Shown here piece by piece: positions 52,460 through 64,000 of a stretch of DNA of 64,000 nt. The stretch comes from Agriotes lineatus (lineage: Eukaryota; Arthropoda; Insecta; Coleoptera; Elateridae). How positions within the stretch are numbered: position 1 is the first letter of the stretch; each line of letters starts with the position of its first letter. Below the pieces are notes generated by a model, which ran no database searches, was not told the origin of the DNA, and saw only the letters and a list, made by a program, of their open reading frames with translations. The stretch lies in NCBI GenBank assembly GCA_940337035.1, contig CALNHX010002272.1, positions 121,749-185,748 of the forward strand. The letters run 5' to 3'. The position numbers were made by a program, and so were the translations under genes.

Positions 52460-55041
52460 TGTAAGGGAAGATAGACGGTCGGCCTTACCTTTTGGCGAAA
52501 GTTATATTGGTTATTTTGCCGGCTGGTAACTATCGGCCTAATTGGGCTAGCTCGCCGCGAGGGTCGCAGGGTTCCAGCTATGCTGAAAGAGAATACAAAA
52601 TAAAAGGAGTGGGCGCCAGGTCCTAGACTCAGATCCAATTCCTTGTGCCGGACCTTACACAAGGTCGAAGATAAAAACCAGCAAGTCAAAAATAAGCAAA
52701 TCAACAACCAATGAATAGATCACAGCTTTATTTTAAATATTGGTAGGTACTATAGTGCAAGGCTAACATAAATATATATATAAATCACAGCAGGCAGTAG
52801 GCAAAATTAGTTACAAGTAGCAAAGGCGATACTTGGCAATAAGTATGAACCTTTGTATATTTCTAGCAACAACAAAGAAAGCACACAGTATGCGACATGC
52901 AATAATAAATATAAATACAAATATAAATATAAATATCGAGCAAACAGTAGCCCACGAGCAGCAATAACTATGACCTGTGAATGGGCTAACACATTAAAAC
53001 ATTGCGCGGTTAAAAACGGAGCGTAGCGAGTATTAAATTTAAAAAAAATAAATTAATCCCTGTGAGGCAGGATATAGCAGGGCCAGGTTATGCAAGCGCT
53101 CAGCTGATGCAAAACCCCGAATATCAGCTCAGAAAGACTCTAAAGTAATTATTCCAAAATTTCTAATGTAAAAACTACCAGGTTGTATGGCCATATAGTG
53201 ACAGAGCAGTTTTCTTAGTGGAAATACATCAGGTGTATAAATGAACGCTAAAGCAATCGCTTGAATAAACCTTCGGCAAACTTGTACCTACGTAGAGGCT
53301 CGCAAATAAATTACAATAACGCGGAAAAATCGCGAACGCCGCAAACAGAGTTGCGACAAAATAATTAACGGGTTCACGCGACTCCTAAGTAAGGCAATCG
53401 GCTATCGTAATCGGTTCTCTAGCCACTATACGCTAAATATGACGTCAGACCTCAGCGACCGACATGCAAATGGCGTCGACATAAACCCGAAGATATCGAG
53501 CAAACAGTAGGCAACAAGCGGTAAGTACTGCCTTAAAACTGAAATACTAGCGCGGATGATCTAACATACAATTTGCAGGAGAGTTCAATGGGGCGCGGCG
53601 GCCGATAAACCCCCGCATCAGCGGAACCACCCAAACAAGGTCCTCGCAGGCCCCCACGGAGACGCCGTGGTTCGAGGCCAATTCAAAACCGAAGGCTCCT
53701 ACAGGGTTGAGCCGCAGAGCTGTTTTTACCAATTCAGGTCAGCTCGATTAAAGATTCAGTAAAGATCAGTAGCCTGCACAAAATGGGCGCTCGAAATTTG
53801 CAATAGCCCTAACATAATAACGCATTAAAATTATACAAAAGCATGCACTAACATCTAACTCGACGAAGCATTGCCATGCCAAAAATTTCCTACATGCCCT
53901 ATCTGTTAGCGAGACGAGATTCTAATAACTAACTATAAAATACACCAGGCGCGAATAGCTATATCAGTTTCTTGCCTGTAGTAAAAACATGTCGGCCCCT
54001 GACCTTTGGCTTGCGGGGCCCGAAGACGGCAGAAGCAATGAGGGTTCCGGCAGACACAGCGGGAGGCCCATCGGACCTAGGAAGCGGTGATTGTGTCGCA
54101 GGTGAGTGCAGTGCTACACCCTCTAGCGTAGCTCCCAGGGAATTGCAGAGCTCCTTGACAACTCGATAATTTCAGGATCCCAAATCGACGGTTTGGATGC
54201 CCGCAGGGTGCAGCCGAACAAGGAATGCTAAGCCTCTTCAGGGAGGAGTTCAACCTCTCGCAGGAAGCGTCTGAACTCTCCCAAGATCGTAGCCGACAGG
54301 AAATCCAATCCCACAGTAAATCGTATCCGACAGGAAATGGCTATAACGCACAACGCCCAAATAAGTCCCAAATAAGAAGAAACTGGCCTTATCTTACCTC
54401 ACGCTGGAATTGAGCCAGAGGAAAGGGCAGAAACAATGCTGGCCTCAAACGAATCCGCAGTTGCGAAGGACGTAAGTATAACCAAATCAAATACGAACGT
54501 CTTAAGGGCACATGTGCTTTTTCAGATCCTCCGAAAAATCAAAACGGAGCTGAGTTATACTAATTAGCTCAAAAATTTAAGCACACGGCCGAGGCACTAG
54601 CAGCCTGCACGAAGTTTAAAATGGGAAAGAGCTCAAAAATTCCACCAGCTACCAGTTATCAAAACTTTCCAAAATTTTTGGGCCAGAAGATGCAAAAAAA
54701 CAGCCTGAAAATTTTGACTGCAAGAAGTGATATCCTTTATCTAGCAACAAATAGAATAGTGCAGAATAATTTGTAACAGGGGTTGCCTAAGCGCCATATA
54801 CAAATATCTGTAGGAATATGACCAAAATAAATTTAATTAGTAGAATATGGGTAATTATTCGAAGAGTTGCTTACCAAACTGCTTGATAATTATAGGAAAA
54901 TAATTAAAAATAAGATACAGCTACTTATACCTAGTTTAAAGCATGCAAAAATTGACAAAAGCCAACCATAAATATTCAAGTTCAGAAATTCAGCTAGCAG
55001 AAGTTCAATACTACGGGGGACACTCCAAAAGTATCGTAACA
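52460..55041 (-). repeat. Long LTR 2, 2,582 bp, mosaic
   Basis: The left part is identical to LTR 3 where LTR 1 differs. The right part matches LTR 1 where LTR 3 differs (cgtaagtata, gagctgagttat, gctacttatacc, gcaaaaattgac). The switch lies between 53405 and 54479. Confidence 0.85.
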
Positions 55042-56863
55042 AATCCTCCCCCCACAAAAGGGAGGGTAAATCACCCCAGATTTACCCGACCATACAAATG
55101 CCAACAAAATAAATCGCCCTAAGAGACAAAAAAACGATGCCTGCCGGAAGGAAACACGAAGGGAAGGAACGAAGGATTTAAAGAAGTAGACAAGGAGAGA
55201 GCATGTAAGAGTCCAAGCGCATCATCGAAGACAACTAGACACCAACCTCTTCCGTCGCTGCAAGATGACGTGAGCTGCGCCGGTGGGAGGGAAGGCTATG
55301 TCAGGTTGCAACAAAGAAGCACCCGAAACGCAAACACCTCGGAAAAATGCGGAGTGGGAGACAGGAAAGCGAACGACACAGAAGAAGGAAGGGAAAGGAA
55401 AACCAACCTCAACCAAGGGTTAAGTACTTAGGCCCAGGATCGACCTACAGCACTGAAGCTATCTCCAAATGACGGAAGATAGAACGGATATCCAAAATAA
55501 CACGAAGTATAAAGAGAACGAACACAGCAAAAAGAGAGAACATCCCTTTCAAACGAGAAAAAAAATGAGAAAGAGAAAGATGCGAGAAATGAAGGGACCA
55601 GATGTTTAGGTCGGGACTACAATTCGAGAAAAAGGAAAGGTGAGTTGGGTTCCAAGATTCCGTCCGACGTCCCCAAACCAACCTCCCAAAAAGACGTGGA
55701 CTAGACCACACACACAAAAGACAAGGTTAGCGAGAGGGCCAATGCCTTGGAGAAAGATTCAGGTCCCAATAAATCCGACAAAGTCGATGCCCTAGAAGAG
55801 TGAACGAAACCGTCCTCAAAAACCAGACACACCCAAACGCACAACCGAAAAGGACAGAGGCTCAACAAAAGAGTCGGGTTCCACGAATCCAGACAAAGCC
55901 GAGGCCCTAAAAGAGGGCAAAAGAAACCGTTCTCAAACATCAAGCATGCCCAAGGCAAGGAGTAAGTTTCACTTGAGGATTGAAATCCGCCTAAGCGAGG
56001 GGATACCCTATCAACCAACCAAACACACAGAACGTATAGCTGACGGCAATAGGCATCATCAGCTATACCTCAAAAATCCAAAAATCCAAAAGGGCACCCT
56101 ACAAGCATCCACCAAGCTCACTCAAACCTCACCAAGAAAACGGACAAAAGAAATCCTAAAAGAAATGAAGTCAAGCAATCAATCACTATACCAATCTATC
56201 CCAAAGATGGCTGGAGAGATTATCCAAATCGCCGAAGCAAATCTTCCAGACACATCGCCACCAAATAACTAACTTATCATCAATCCACACAAAGAAGAGA
56301 ACCAATCAAAGAAGAACTACTCTAAAACAATCCAAAGAGGTTCGGGAGATTATCCAAATGTGCCGCAGCAAATCTCCCAAAACGCATCGCCACCGAACAA
56401 CTTGCAAACAATCCGAAGAATAAAAGAGGAAAAGAACCAATCAAAGAAGAGCTAAACCAATCCACACTAGAAAGATGGTTTGAAGAGCCTATAAATCCAC
56501 AAAAGTGTACCCCTCAAACGCACCAATCACACTCCAAAATACTAATCATCACTCCAAAGGAAAAAGCAAGAAAACAAACTACACAGAGAAAACACAAAAA
56601 AAAACTCAAGCAAACTGAGTCAACAAATACTCAATAAAATACGCGAACACGCAGCCAATAAAAATACAAATCATCAAAAAGATTCATCAGAACACACCAA
56701 TAAGCAATGCTATAACTAGGAGTCAATCATAAAATAACACAAAAAAAAGTCAATACAATCTAACACCCTAAAAATTCGATTTGCACTATAGTACCACCAA
56801 GTACCCTAATAACGACGTAGTCAAGCGTCGATCATGCCCCACGCAAGGGCCTCAAAATCTTCT
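55042..56863. repeat. Internal region 2 of long-LTR element
   Basis: Nearly identical to 50639-52459; the differences I noticed are one-base length changes in homopolymers (for example gcgaggga versus gcgagggga near 55999). That change opens a 108-codon + strand frame (55946-56272) that is closed in copy 1, an argument against real coding capacity. Confidence 0.65.
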
Positions 56864-59446
56864 TGTAAGGGAAGATAGACGGTCGGCCTTACCTTTTGGC
56901 GAAAGTTATATTGGTTATTTTGCCGGCTGGTAACTATCGGCCTAATTGGGCTAGCTCGCCGCGAGGGTCGCAGGGTTCCAGCTATGCTGAAAGAGAATAC
57001 AAAATAAAAGGAGTGGGCGCCAGGTCCTAGACTCAGATCCAATTCCTTGTGCCGGACCTTACACAAGGTCGAAGATAAAAACCAGCAAGTCAAAAATAAG
57101 CAAATCAACAACCAATGAATAGATCACAGCTTTATTTTAAATATTGGTAGGTACTATAGTGCAAGGCTAACATAAATATATATATAAATCACAGCAGGCA
57201 GTAGGCAAAATTAGTTACAAGTAGCAAAGGCGATACTTGGCAATAAGTATGAACCTTTGTATATTTCTAGCAACAACAAAGAAAGCACACAGTATGCGAC
57301 ATGCAATAATAAATATAAATACAAATATAAATATAAATATCGAGCAAACAGTAGCCCACGAGCAGCAATAACTATGACCTGTGAATGGGCTAACACATTA
57401 AAACATTGCGCGGTTAAAAACGGAGCGTAGCGAGTATTAAATTTAAAAAAAATAAATTAATCCCTGTGAGGCAGGATATAGCAGGGCCAGGTTATGCAAG
57501 CGCTCAGCTGATGCAAAACCCCGAATATCAGCTCAGAAAGACTCTAAAGTAATTATTCCAAAATTTCTAATGTAAAAACTACCAGGTTGTATGGCCATAT
57601 AGTGACAGAGCAGTTTTCTTAGTGGAAATACATCAGGTGTATAAATGAACGCTAAAGCAATCGCTTGAATAAACCTTCGGCAAACTTGTACCTACGTAGA
57701 GGCTCGCAAATAAATTACAATAACGCGGAAAAATCGCGAACGCCGCAAACAGAGTTGCGACAAAATAATTAACGGGTTCACGCGACTCCTAAGTAAGGCA
57801 ATCGGCTATCGTAATCGGTTCTCTAGCCACTATACGCTAAATATGACGTCAGACCTCAGCGACCGACATGCAAATGGCGTCGACATAAACCCGAAGATAT
57901 CGAGCAAACAGTAGGCAACAAGCGGTAAGTACTGCCTTAAAACTGAAATACTAGCGCGGATGATCTAACATACAATTTGCAGGAGAGTTCAATGGGGCGC
58001 GGCGGCCGATAAACCCCCGCATCAGCGGAACCACCCAAACAAGGTCCTCGCAGGCCCCCACGGAGACGCCGTGGTTCGAGGCCAATTCAAAACCGAAGGC
58101 TCCTACAGGGTTGAGCCGCAGAGCTGTTTTTACCAATTCAGGTCAGCTCGATTAAAGATTCAGTAAAGATCAGTAGCCTGCACAAAATGGGCGCTCGAAA
58201 TTTGCAATAGCCCTAACATAATAACGCATTAAAATTATACAAAAGCATGCACTAACATCTAACTCGACGAAGCATTGCCATGCCAAAAATTTCCTACATG
58301 CCCTATCTGTTAGCGAGACGAGATTCTAATAACTAACTATAAAATACACCAGGCGCGAATAGCTATATCAGTTTCTTGCCTGTAGTAAAAACATGTCGGC
58401 CCCTGACCTTTGGCTTGCGGGGCCCGAAGACGGCAGAAGCAATGAGGGTTCCGGCAGACACAGCGGGAGGCCCATCGGACCTAGGAAGCGGTGATTGTGT
58501 CGCAGGTGAGTGCAGTGCTACACCCTCTAGCGTAGCTCCCAGGGAATTGCAGAGCTCCTTGACAACTCGATAATTTCAGGATCCCAAATCGACGGTTTGG
58601 ATGCCCGCAGGGTGCAGCCGAACAAGGAATGCTAAGCCTCTTCAGGGAGGAGTTCAACCTCTCGCAGGAAGCGTCTGAACTCTCCCAAGATCGTAGCCGA
58701 CAGGAAATCCAATCCCACAGTAAATCGTATCCGACAGGAAATGGCTATAACGCACAACGCCCAAATAAGTCCCAAATAAGAAGAAACTGGCCTTATCTTA
58801 CCTCACGCTGGAATTGAGCCAGAGGAAAGGGCAGAAACAATGCTGGCCTCAAACGAATCCGCAGTTGCGAAGGACGTAAGTACAACCAAATCAAATACGA
58901 ACGTCTTAAGGGCACATGTGCTTTTTCAGATCCTCCGAAAAATCAAAACGGAGCTGAGCTATACTAATTAGCTCAAAAATTTAAGCACACGGCCGAGGCA
59001 CTAGCAGCCTGCACGAAGTTTAAAATGGGAAAGAGCTCAAAAATTCCACCAGCTACCAGTTATCAAAACTTTCCAAAATTTTTGGGCCAGAAGATGAAAA
59101 AAAAACAGCCTGAAAATTTTGACTGCAAGAAGTGATATCCTTTATCTAGCAACAAATAGAATAGTGCAGAATAATTTGTAACAGGGGTTGCCTAAGCGCC
59201 ATATACAAATATCTGTAGGAATATGACCAAAATAAATTTAATTAGTAGAATATGGGTAATTATTCGAAGAGTTGCTTACCAAACTGCTTGATAATTATAG
59301 GAAAATAATTAAAAATAAGATACAGCTAATTATACCTAGTTTAAAGCATGCAAACATTGACAAAAGCCAACCATAAATATTCAAGTTCAGAAATTCAGCT
59401 AGCAGAAGTTCAATACTACGGGGGACACTCCAAAAGTATCGTAACA
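56864..59446 (-). repeat. Long LTR 3, 2,583 bp
   Basis: The same TG...CA ends. Private differences are concentrated after 58880 (cgtaagtaca, gagctgagctat, gctaattatacc, gcaaacattgac). It is followed directly by unrelated DNA at 59447. Confidence 0.8.
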
Positions 59447-59643
59447 ATATGACTACAAATATATACCTGTGTAAACTGCAGGAGTCGTCTGTACCACATT
59501 CACTCCATTTGTTACACTGTGACAGGATTTTCATGTGCATTTTTTAACGGTGTCAGTGACATTTAGTAACAAAATACTACTAAAGTCAAAATTATTGCTC
59601 GGTTAAAATTTATTTTGCATTCGTACTTAGTTTATTTTTGTGT
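59447..59643. other. Short spacer after the long-LTR array
   Basis: AT-rich, no recognised feature. Confidence 0.5.
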
Positions 59644-60318
59644 ATAAAATAAACTGCTCAACTACAGGTCTAAAAAGTAGCTTCAGAATGTGTAGTTCAA
59701 AACGTGACCACCGAAGTTCTGTAGATGGCGCCAAGTGGACAAGCCGCCACTGTGCTACAATGCTTGGAAATTTTGCAAAGTGGAAAATCGCCACCTTTCG
59801 CCAAAACCAAATAGCGCATGAAGGTGCTCGGGACCTTAGCAACAACTTTGCCCCCTTTCAAAATTTCGATATCTGTAGCCATTCGAAAGTTACAGGCGAT
59901 CCAGACAGACAGACGGACGGACAGACAGACGGACGGACGGACAAAACGTTCGCATAAGTACGCTGAAGCTACTAATAAAATAAACTGCTCAACTACAGAT
60001 CTAAAGAGTAGCTTCAGAATGTGTAGTTCAAAACGTGACCACCGAACTTCTGTAGATGGCGCCAAGTGGACAAGCCGCCACTGTGCTACAATGCTTGGAA
60101 ATTTTGCAAAGTGGAAAATCGCCACCTTTCGCCAAAACCAAATAGCGCATGAAGGTGCTCGGGACCTTAGCAACAACTTTGCCCCCTTTCAAAATTTCGA
60201 TATCTGTAGCCGTTCGAAAGTTACAGGCGATCCAGACAGACAGACGGACGGACGGACGGACGGACAGACAGACGGACGGACAAAACGTTCGCATAAGTAC
60301 GCTGAAGCTACTAATAAC
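59644..60318. repeat. 331-bp tandem dimer with GACA/GACG microsatellite
   Basis: Two head-to-tail copies of 331 bp, each starting ataaaataaactgctcaact and ending gctgaagctactaata, with few substitutions (caggtc versus cagatc; gaagttc versus gaacttc). Each contains a gatggcgccaagtggacaag segment and an array of GACA/GACG units (59903-59942 and 60234-60283) of different length. The long open frames across it are by-products of the repeat. It has no recognised coding content. Confidence 0.9.
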
Positions 60319-60652
60319 ACAAGTGTACTTCAATGATGACACAATATTTATTTTGATGCTTAGGCCGTGTTCAGTAACTGAGCTACTTTAGATAATTTAT
60401 AAGATGTCAATGTCTTATTTTGACATTAGTAACTATTTGTAACTAAATATGCGTACACTGCTAAAAATATTCAATAGGACATTGAAACGACTCTTAATGG
60501 CGGATTTTAAAACAACCAATTAGAAACAGGACCAAAATTGACCACACTGTTATTAATATAGACACTGTACTGTGTACCTGTCAACACGTTAGTTCTTGGT
60601 GTGTATTTTTGTGATATTTGTGTGGTGTATTTCGTGTGATCTGCTGTCATCC
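60319..60652. other. Spacer without recognised feature
   Basis: AT-rich. It may contain promoter sequence for the possible transcript that follows, but no specific element can be defended. Confidence 0.35.
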
Positions 60653-60762
60653 ATGTTGTCTCGAGATGCCAACAATTGTTCCTTTTTCGCCTCCTGTTGG
60701 GATGAAACCGGTGACACCAATAACTCGGCAGAAGCCATGAGATTAAGAATCGAAAAATCGAT
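60653..60762 (+). other. Possible exon 1 of an unknown short transcript
   Basis: An ATG at 60653 opens MLSRDANNCSFFASCWDETG and runs to a donor-like GTAAGA at 60763. I do not recognise the protein. An acceptor with a strong T-run lies at 60890-60902. Joining these two would shift the downstream frame, so if both are real the ATG in exon 2 may be the true start. Confidence 0.3.
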
Positions 60763-60905
60763 GTAAGATCGAGATTCGAACTGATCTAGAAAATTGGCGA
60801 AACCGGCGAAATGTTTAGCAGAAGTTTTTCAAATTTGGCATCTCGAGGCACATACGATGACGTGCTGATCACATGGGACTTTTTTGACGTGTTTTTTTTT
60901 AGATC

Positions 60906-61085
60906 ATGTCGACAATTAGTAGTGGGATGGCTCCTCTTGGAGCCTTTCAACGGTTAGGTGAAAGCAGTGAGCTTCCACCTCACCACGTGAACGTTCCTCT
61001 TGGTTTAGAGGACGGATATTTCCCTACTTCTTCCTCCACAAAAGAACCCTTTGCTTCCTGTCATGCGAAATGTTGTGTTTTCTGA
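60906..61085 (+). CDS. Possible 59-codon frame behind a strong 3' splice site
   Basis: The ATG at 60906 lies four bases after a polypyrimidine tract ending in TAG (60890-60902) and opens MSTISSGMAPLGAFQRLGES, followed by a Pro/Ser-rich part ending AKCCVF and TGA. No family was recognised. The base composition is richer in GC than its surroundings. It could be a host exon or a transposon-derived scrap. Confidence 0.3.
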   Translation: MSTISSGMAPLGAFQRLGESSELPPHHVNVPLGLEDGYFPTSSSTKEPFASCHAKCCVF

Positions 61086-61677
61086 GATTGTGTAACAAGT
61101 GTGTAACAGAACGGAATGACCCTACGTAATAGGCCTAAAAATGGTGGTAAATTGAATAGGATAGACCGCGCAATAGCGCGCGCAGCCCCGTTTATTTATT
61201 AATAACTTTAGTAAGTAATCTTGTATTATGTACGCAATCAAATGAAATGAAATGTACTTCAATAATTCAAATGTCAAAGTGAAAGTACAAACACAAAACC
61301 TTGAAATTTAAATTGAAAATAGCGCCTACATAAAATGCAAAAATTACTAACACCCTACTAGCGATTTTCATATTAACCCACTGATAGTGACTTTTACGGC
61401 ACGGGAGTTTTCTGAATAGACTGTGTTTCTGCAGCAGGTAGTTGCCAAAGTTTGTTATTAAATGCAGAGTTGAGTAAATGTTACAAAAATAGTTTTAATG
61501 ACATTTAGTATATTTACGACGTTGCGTTCACAATGCTAAAATTTTTGAAGTTACAACTGTGCCATCTACCAGCAAAATTACTGTTTAATCTGGCGCATTG
61601 TGTGTGTGTAACATAATAACCTCAAAATCGTTGACAATAACATATCTCTTGATCAGGAGTTTGCTTAAAAATTAATT
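61086..61677. other. Spacer without recognised feature
   Basis: No gene or repeat partner. A short self-complementary GCGCAATAGCGCGCGC lies at about 61167-61182. Confidence 0.4.
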
Positions 61678-61900
61678 ATGGAAGAACAATCTATTAATAA
61701 AGTTGTAAATTCTCCCTTACTGTATGATAAGGCAGGAGATCGCTTTAAATATATAAAAAAGAATAATCAAACTTGAGAGTGTATTAGCTTTTAAATCGAT
61801 TCGTCGGCTAATTCTCTCAAACAAAACAAACTTTATGATTACTTTGATACAATTGCCGCCCAGATAGGTCAGGAAGACACCGTGCAGCTCTTTGAGTACT
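61678..61900 (+). pseudogene. MADF-like gene fragment, degraded
   Basis: The ATG at 61678 reads MEEQSINKVVNSPLLYDKAG then DRFKYIKKNNQ before a stop. A later frame has FDTIAAQIGQEDTVQLFEY. The P-x-LYDK and IA-x-QIGQED patterns are those of MADF-type domains found in insect transposon partner proteins and regulators. It is too broken to classify further. Confidence 0.4.
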
Positions 61901-62073
61901 AACAAATGATTAAAATCGAAAAGAGAGCCAAAGAATCTTTACGAATTAACGACAAGTGTATCCAGGCATTTAACTGAGAATTCGTAAAACCAAGTAGCAC
62001 ATAATTTCCTAAAAGAAAAACTACGCACGTGTAGCAGTAACAGATAATAACACTAAAACGAAAATATCACAGT

Positions 62074-62452
62074 ATACACGGTTTTCAGAGTTAAGTCGGC
62101 ACTATTGCTAACTTCGTTATTATTGGAGCTACAAAGTCAGTTAAGTAGGTAAACTAGTAGTATTTTTTTCGCCAATTAGGATGGTGAAAACGGAATTAAA
62201 TCGAACATCGCGTTCGCGAGTTATGTGAAAAAGTTTTATTTTTGCAAATGGGACACTCACTAAAAAATATTCACAATCGATAGGAAGTTCAATTCGGAAC
62301 ACAAAGTGTCCTATGACCTTTTATCCTAATGTCAAAAATGACAAAGGTATTGATGATTTTTCAAATTCGTGAAGGTGGCTGTGTTAGTGGCAACTTTGCC
62401 TTACCATAAAATAGAAATTAAGAAGAATATTCATGAAGTGAAACATCTCACA
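62074..62452 (+). repeat. Dispersed copy of the foldback-element repeat
   Basis: Matches the right half of the foldback element at 12030-12406 (reverse complement) over about 375 bp: agttaagtcggcactattgc, ggagctacaaagtcagttaa, cgcgttcgcgagttatgt, cattcacaatcgataggaa-like text, and the end atattcatgaagtgaaac. The starting bases read TACACGG instead of TACAGGG. It shows that the element family is dispersed. Confidence 0.85.
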
Positions 62453-64000
62453 TAGGACCGCTGCCCGGTCTATAACAAGAGTTGTCGACTAGGTTGCAGT
62501 GGAGCGAGGGGTGGTCCTACACGAGATAAAACAAGGGCAACGGCCTAATAAACGGTAAACAGGTCTAAAATGATAAGGCGCCACCACTATTCCATCACGA
62601 TAAAAAAAATGCACAAATAAACTCACTGAGGAATACTGGAAGCATAAGACGAGTTCACCTTTCAACTTTAAACTTGGTAGTAATCTGGACAACAAGCCGG
62701 TTTAGCACCATTGGACCTACCTTTCGAAAATCCACTTGATCAGCTGGCCAAACTCTTCTTACAACTTTAAAATATAAACACACAAATCACATGCACAACA
62801 ACAAAGAAAACCATAGTTAAATTAACATGACATGTGTTCACCAAAATATCTGAATATGTATAAAAAGGCACAAGTAAATTTGCGCAACGTCTTCAATCTA
62901 TTGTAATAATTTGGTAAACTTAAAATTAACTCTGAAAAACGATATGAACAGTCAACTATAATTAAATAGCGGCAATAAAGGCGAGATTCAACTATAATAA
63001 GTAGCGGTTGCGACACATGACAAGGGCTACTGCATAAAGCTAAATAACAACTATGCAAACTGACGGTAAATGAAATGTAATGACAGGTACACTACTGTAA
63101 CGGTTTGACAAATGCAAATAGTACACAATGAAGCTAAATAACGGAGACGATACACCAATTGTCCGATAATGCGACGAAGCACACTGTATATATATTAAGT
63201 TGCACACTAAACGTTAATAAATAGTACAAATGATACCTGTAAGGAGCTTGGCTGTGCGATAACTTGACGTCCCATGCTGCTGCACTTCAGTTACTGTACC
63301 CAGACACTGCAGGAGATGAAACGGAAACGAAACTGCAACAACTCAACAACCTGCGGCCGGAACCATGGGGCTAATCCTCTTATACGAAACGTAATGCTAA
63401 GTTCGCACGGAAAGGCAGAACGACAGCGATTGCTTCGCGAACACATAACAATGCTAATGAGTTCCCACAAAAGAAGCGACAAACAACATCCCCTCAAACG
63501 GTCACGCAAGCCCATACAGCAATGTCCCAAAGATGCGTAACGCACGGCCAAATGCGGGGATCCTAATAACAACTACGACGACGGTACTCGCAGACGGACT
63601 AAGAAGCCCCAAACATTGGCTGGTAAAGACTCAACAAACAGACGTCGCACCTACCTCGCCGCGGCCGCGGGGCTGCACCACCTCAAAACTAACTGTTTCT
63701 TGCGGACGCCGAGACCCAACTCACTCAGAAATGCAGCGCCGGCCACGCGATCAATAATGTGGCGGGGCAGCAGAGCTGAGGCTTGCTCTCTCGCACCCTC
63801 AGCCGTTGTTTCTTAAATTCACGTCCCGGAACGTACAAAAATGCGCCTGGCAGATGAATCGATGTTTGTAACAGCGAATAAACTTAGCGCGCCAACTAAT
63901 ATAAACAGAGATACAGAACATGAGGGGGTTTTAGAACCGACGACAGTAAGCGGATAACACAGCTGTGTTCGCTAGAAAGCCAATAAATGCTTGAACATAA
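62453..64000. other. About 1.5 kb unexplained, GC-rich in its right half
   Basis: No transposon domain was recognised. A TATAAAAAGG (62857-62866, + strand) resembles a TATA box, and an AATAAA lies near 63983. The part 63300-63860 is clearly richer in GC than the rest of the window. It could be part of a long LTR, of an untranslated exon, or unique DNA. The short open frames here do not resemble known proteins. Confidence 0.4.

Larger units (their letters stand above)
47425..59446 (-). mobile_element. Tandem long-LTR retroelement array: LTR-internal-LTR-internal-LTR
   Basis: A ~4.4-kb unit occurs two and a half times. The partial third copy starts and stops exactly at TGTAAGG...TAACA, i.e. 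TG...CA ends, so the pieces are best read as three LTRs (47425-50638, 52460-55041, 56864-59446) and two internal regions (50639-52459, 55042-56863). On the minus strand a purine tract, GTGGGGGGAGGATT, lies directly before the LTR start, fixing the likely orientation. No gag or pol domain is visible. No target duplication was seen (tccag versus atatg). Confidence 0.75.

Noticed and set aside
59640..60336. Frames of up to 172 codons through the GACA/GACG repeats
   Set aside because: They follow the tandem repeat and microsatellite (runs of Thr-Asp-Arg/Gln) and exist in both strands; not genes.
1..64000. CRISPR array, operon-like or prokaryotic defence system
   Set aside because: No spaced short repeats or bacterial gene organisation; introns and eukaryotic transposons throughout.

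Overview
The window looks like repeat-rich intergenic DNA from an arthropod, most likely an insect. It is AT-rich, has spliceosomal introns, and is packed with eukaryotic transposon families common in insect genomes (P-like, mariner, piggyBac, several hAT clades, PIF/Harbinger, pogo/Tigger, jockey/CR1- and R1-like LINEs, Penelope-like, DIRS, Ty1/copia and Ty3/gypsy). I found no convincing host gene, no tRNA or rRNA gene and no CRISPR array. A 23-base run of N sits at 46900-46922. The species cannot be named from what is visible.

Layout, left half. 0.3-2.5 kb: a PIF/Harbinger element whose transposase (+) and MADF/BESS partner gene (-) are interleaved, each with an exon inside the other's intron. 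3.5-5.3 kb: a Tigger/pogo pseudogene that shares a ~270 bp leader with the Harbinger MADF gene. 5.3-6.0 kb: a jockey-type ORF1 remnant. 6.05-13.58 kb: a hAT element bounded by inverted repeats and filled by a jockey/CR1-like LINE, a tRNA-derived SINE with a 13-bp target duplication, and a TA-flanked foldback element. 13.6-19.1 kb: a P-like element split by an R1-like LINE, itself split by a nearly complete mariner. 19.3-22.4 kb: a second Tigger tail and a ZMYM1-type hAT. 22.7-25.7 kb: a DIRS tyrosine-recombinase retroelement with inverted repeats, one of them split by a deleted mariner. 25.7-27.4 kb: a Penelope-like element whose 3' region carries a candidate hammerhead ribozyme. 27.4-29.4 kb: a second P-like transposase. 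30.2-32.1 kb: a gypsy-type element reduced to gag and protease.

Right half. 33.1-35.4 kb: a hAT interrupted by a copia element with 173-bp LTRs and a perfect 5-bp target duplication. 36.0-37.4 kb: a long palindrome and a TIR-bounded non-coding element. 37.4-41.9 kb: a piggyBac pseudogene carrying a foldback MITE and an apparently intact CGGBP1-like hAT (494 codons). 42.0-44.1 kb: another ZMYM1-type hAT. 44.1-44.7 kb: Harbinger scraps. 45.4-46.9 kb: a CR1-like LINE running into the gap. 47.4-59.4 kb: a long-LTR, apparently non-coding element in the array LTR-internal-LTR-internal-LTR, in which the middle LTR is a mosaic of the two outer ones. 59.6-60.3 kb: a 331-bp tandem dimer rich in GACA/GACG. 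60.3-64.0 kb: mostly unexplained, with a possible two-exon transcript, a MADF-like scrap and a second copy of the foldback-element repeat.

The nesting gives relative ages. P-like, hAT and piggyBac hosts are older than the LINEs inside them, and mariner, copia, MITE and CGGBP1-like hAT insertions are younger. Nearly all coding regions carry stops, frameshifts or deletions. The best-preserved are the CGGBP1-like hAT, the mariner (one frameshift seen near its C-terminus) and the CR1-like ORF1.
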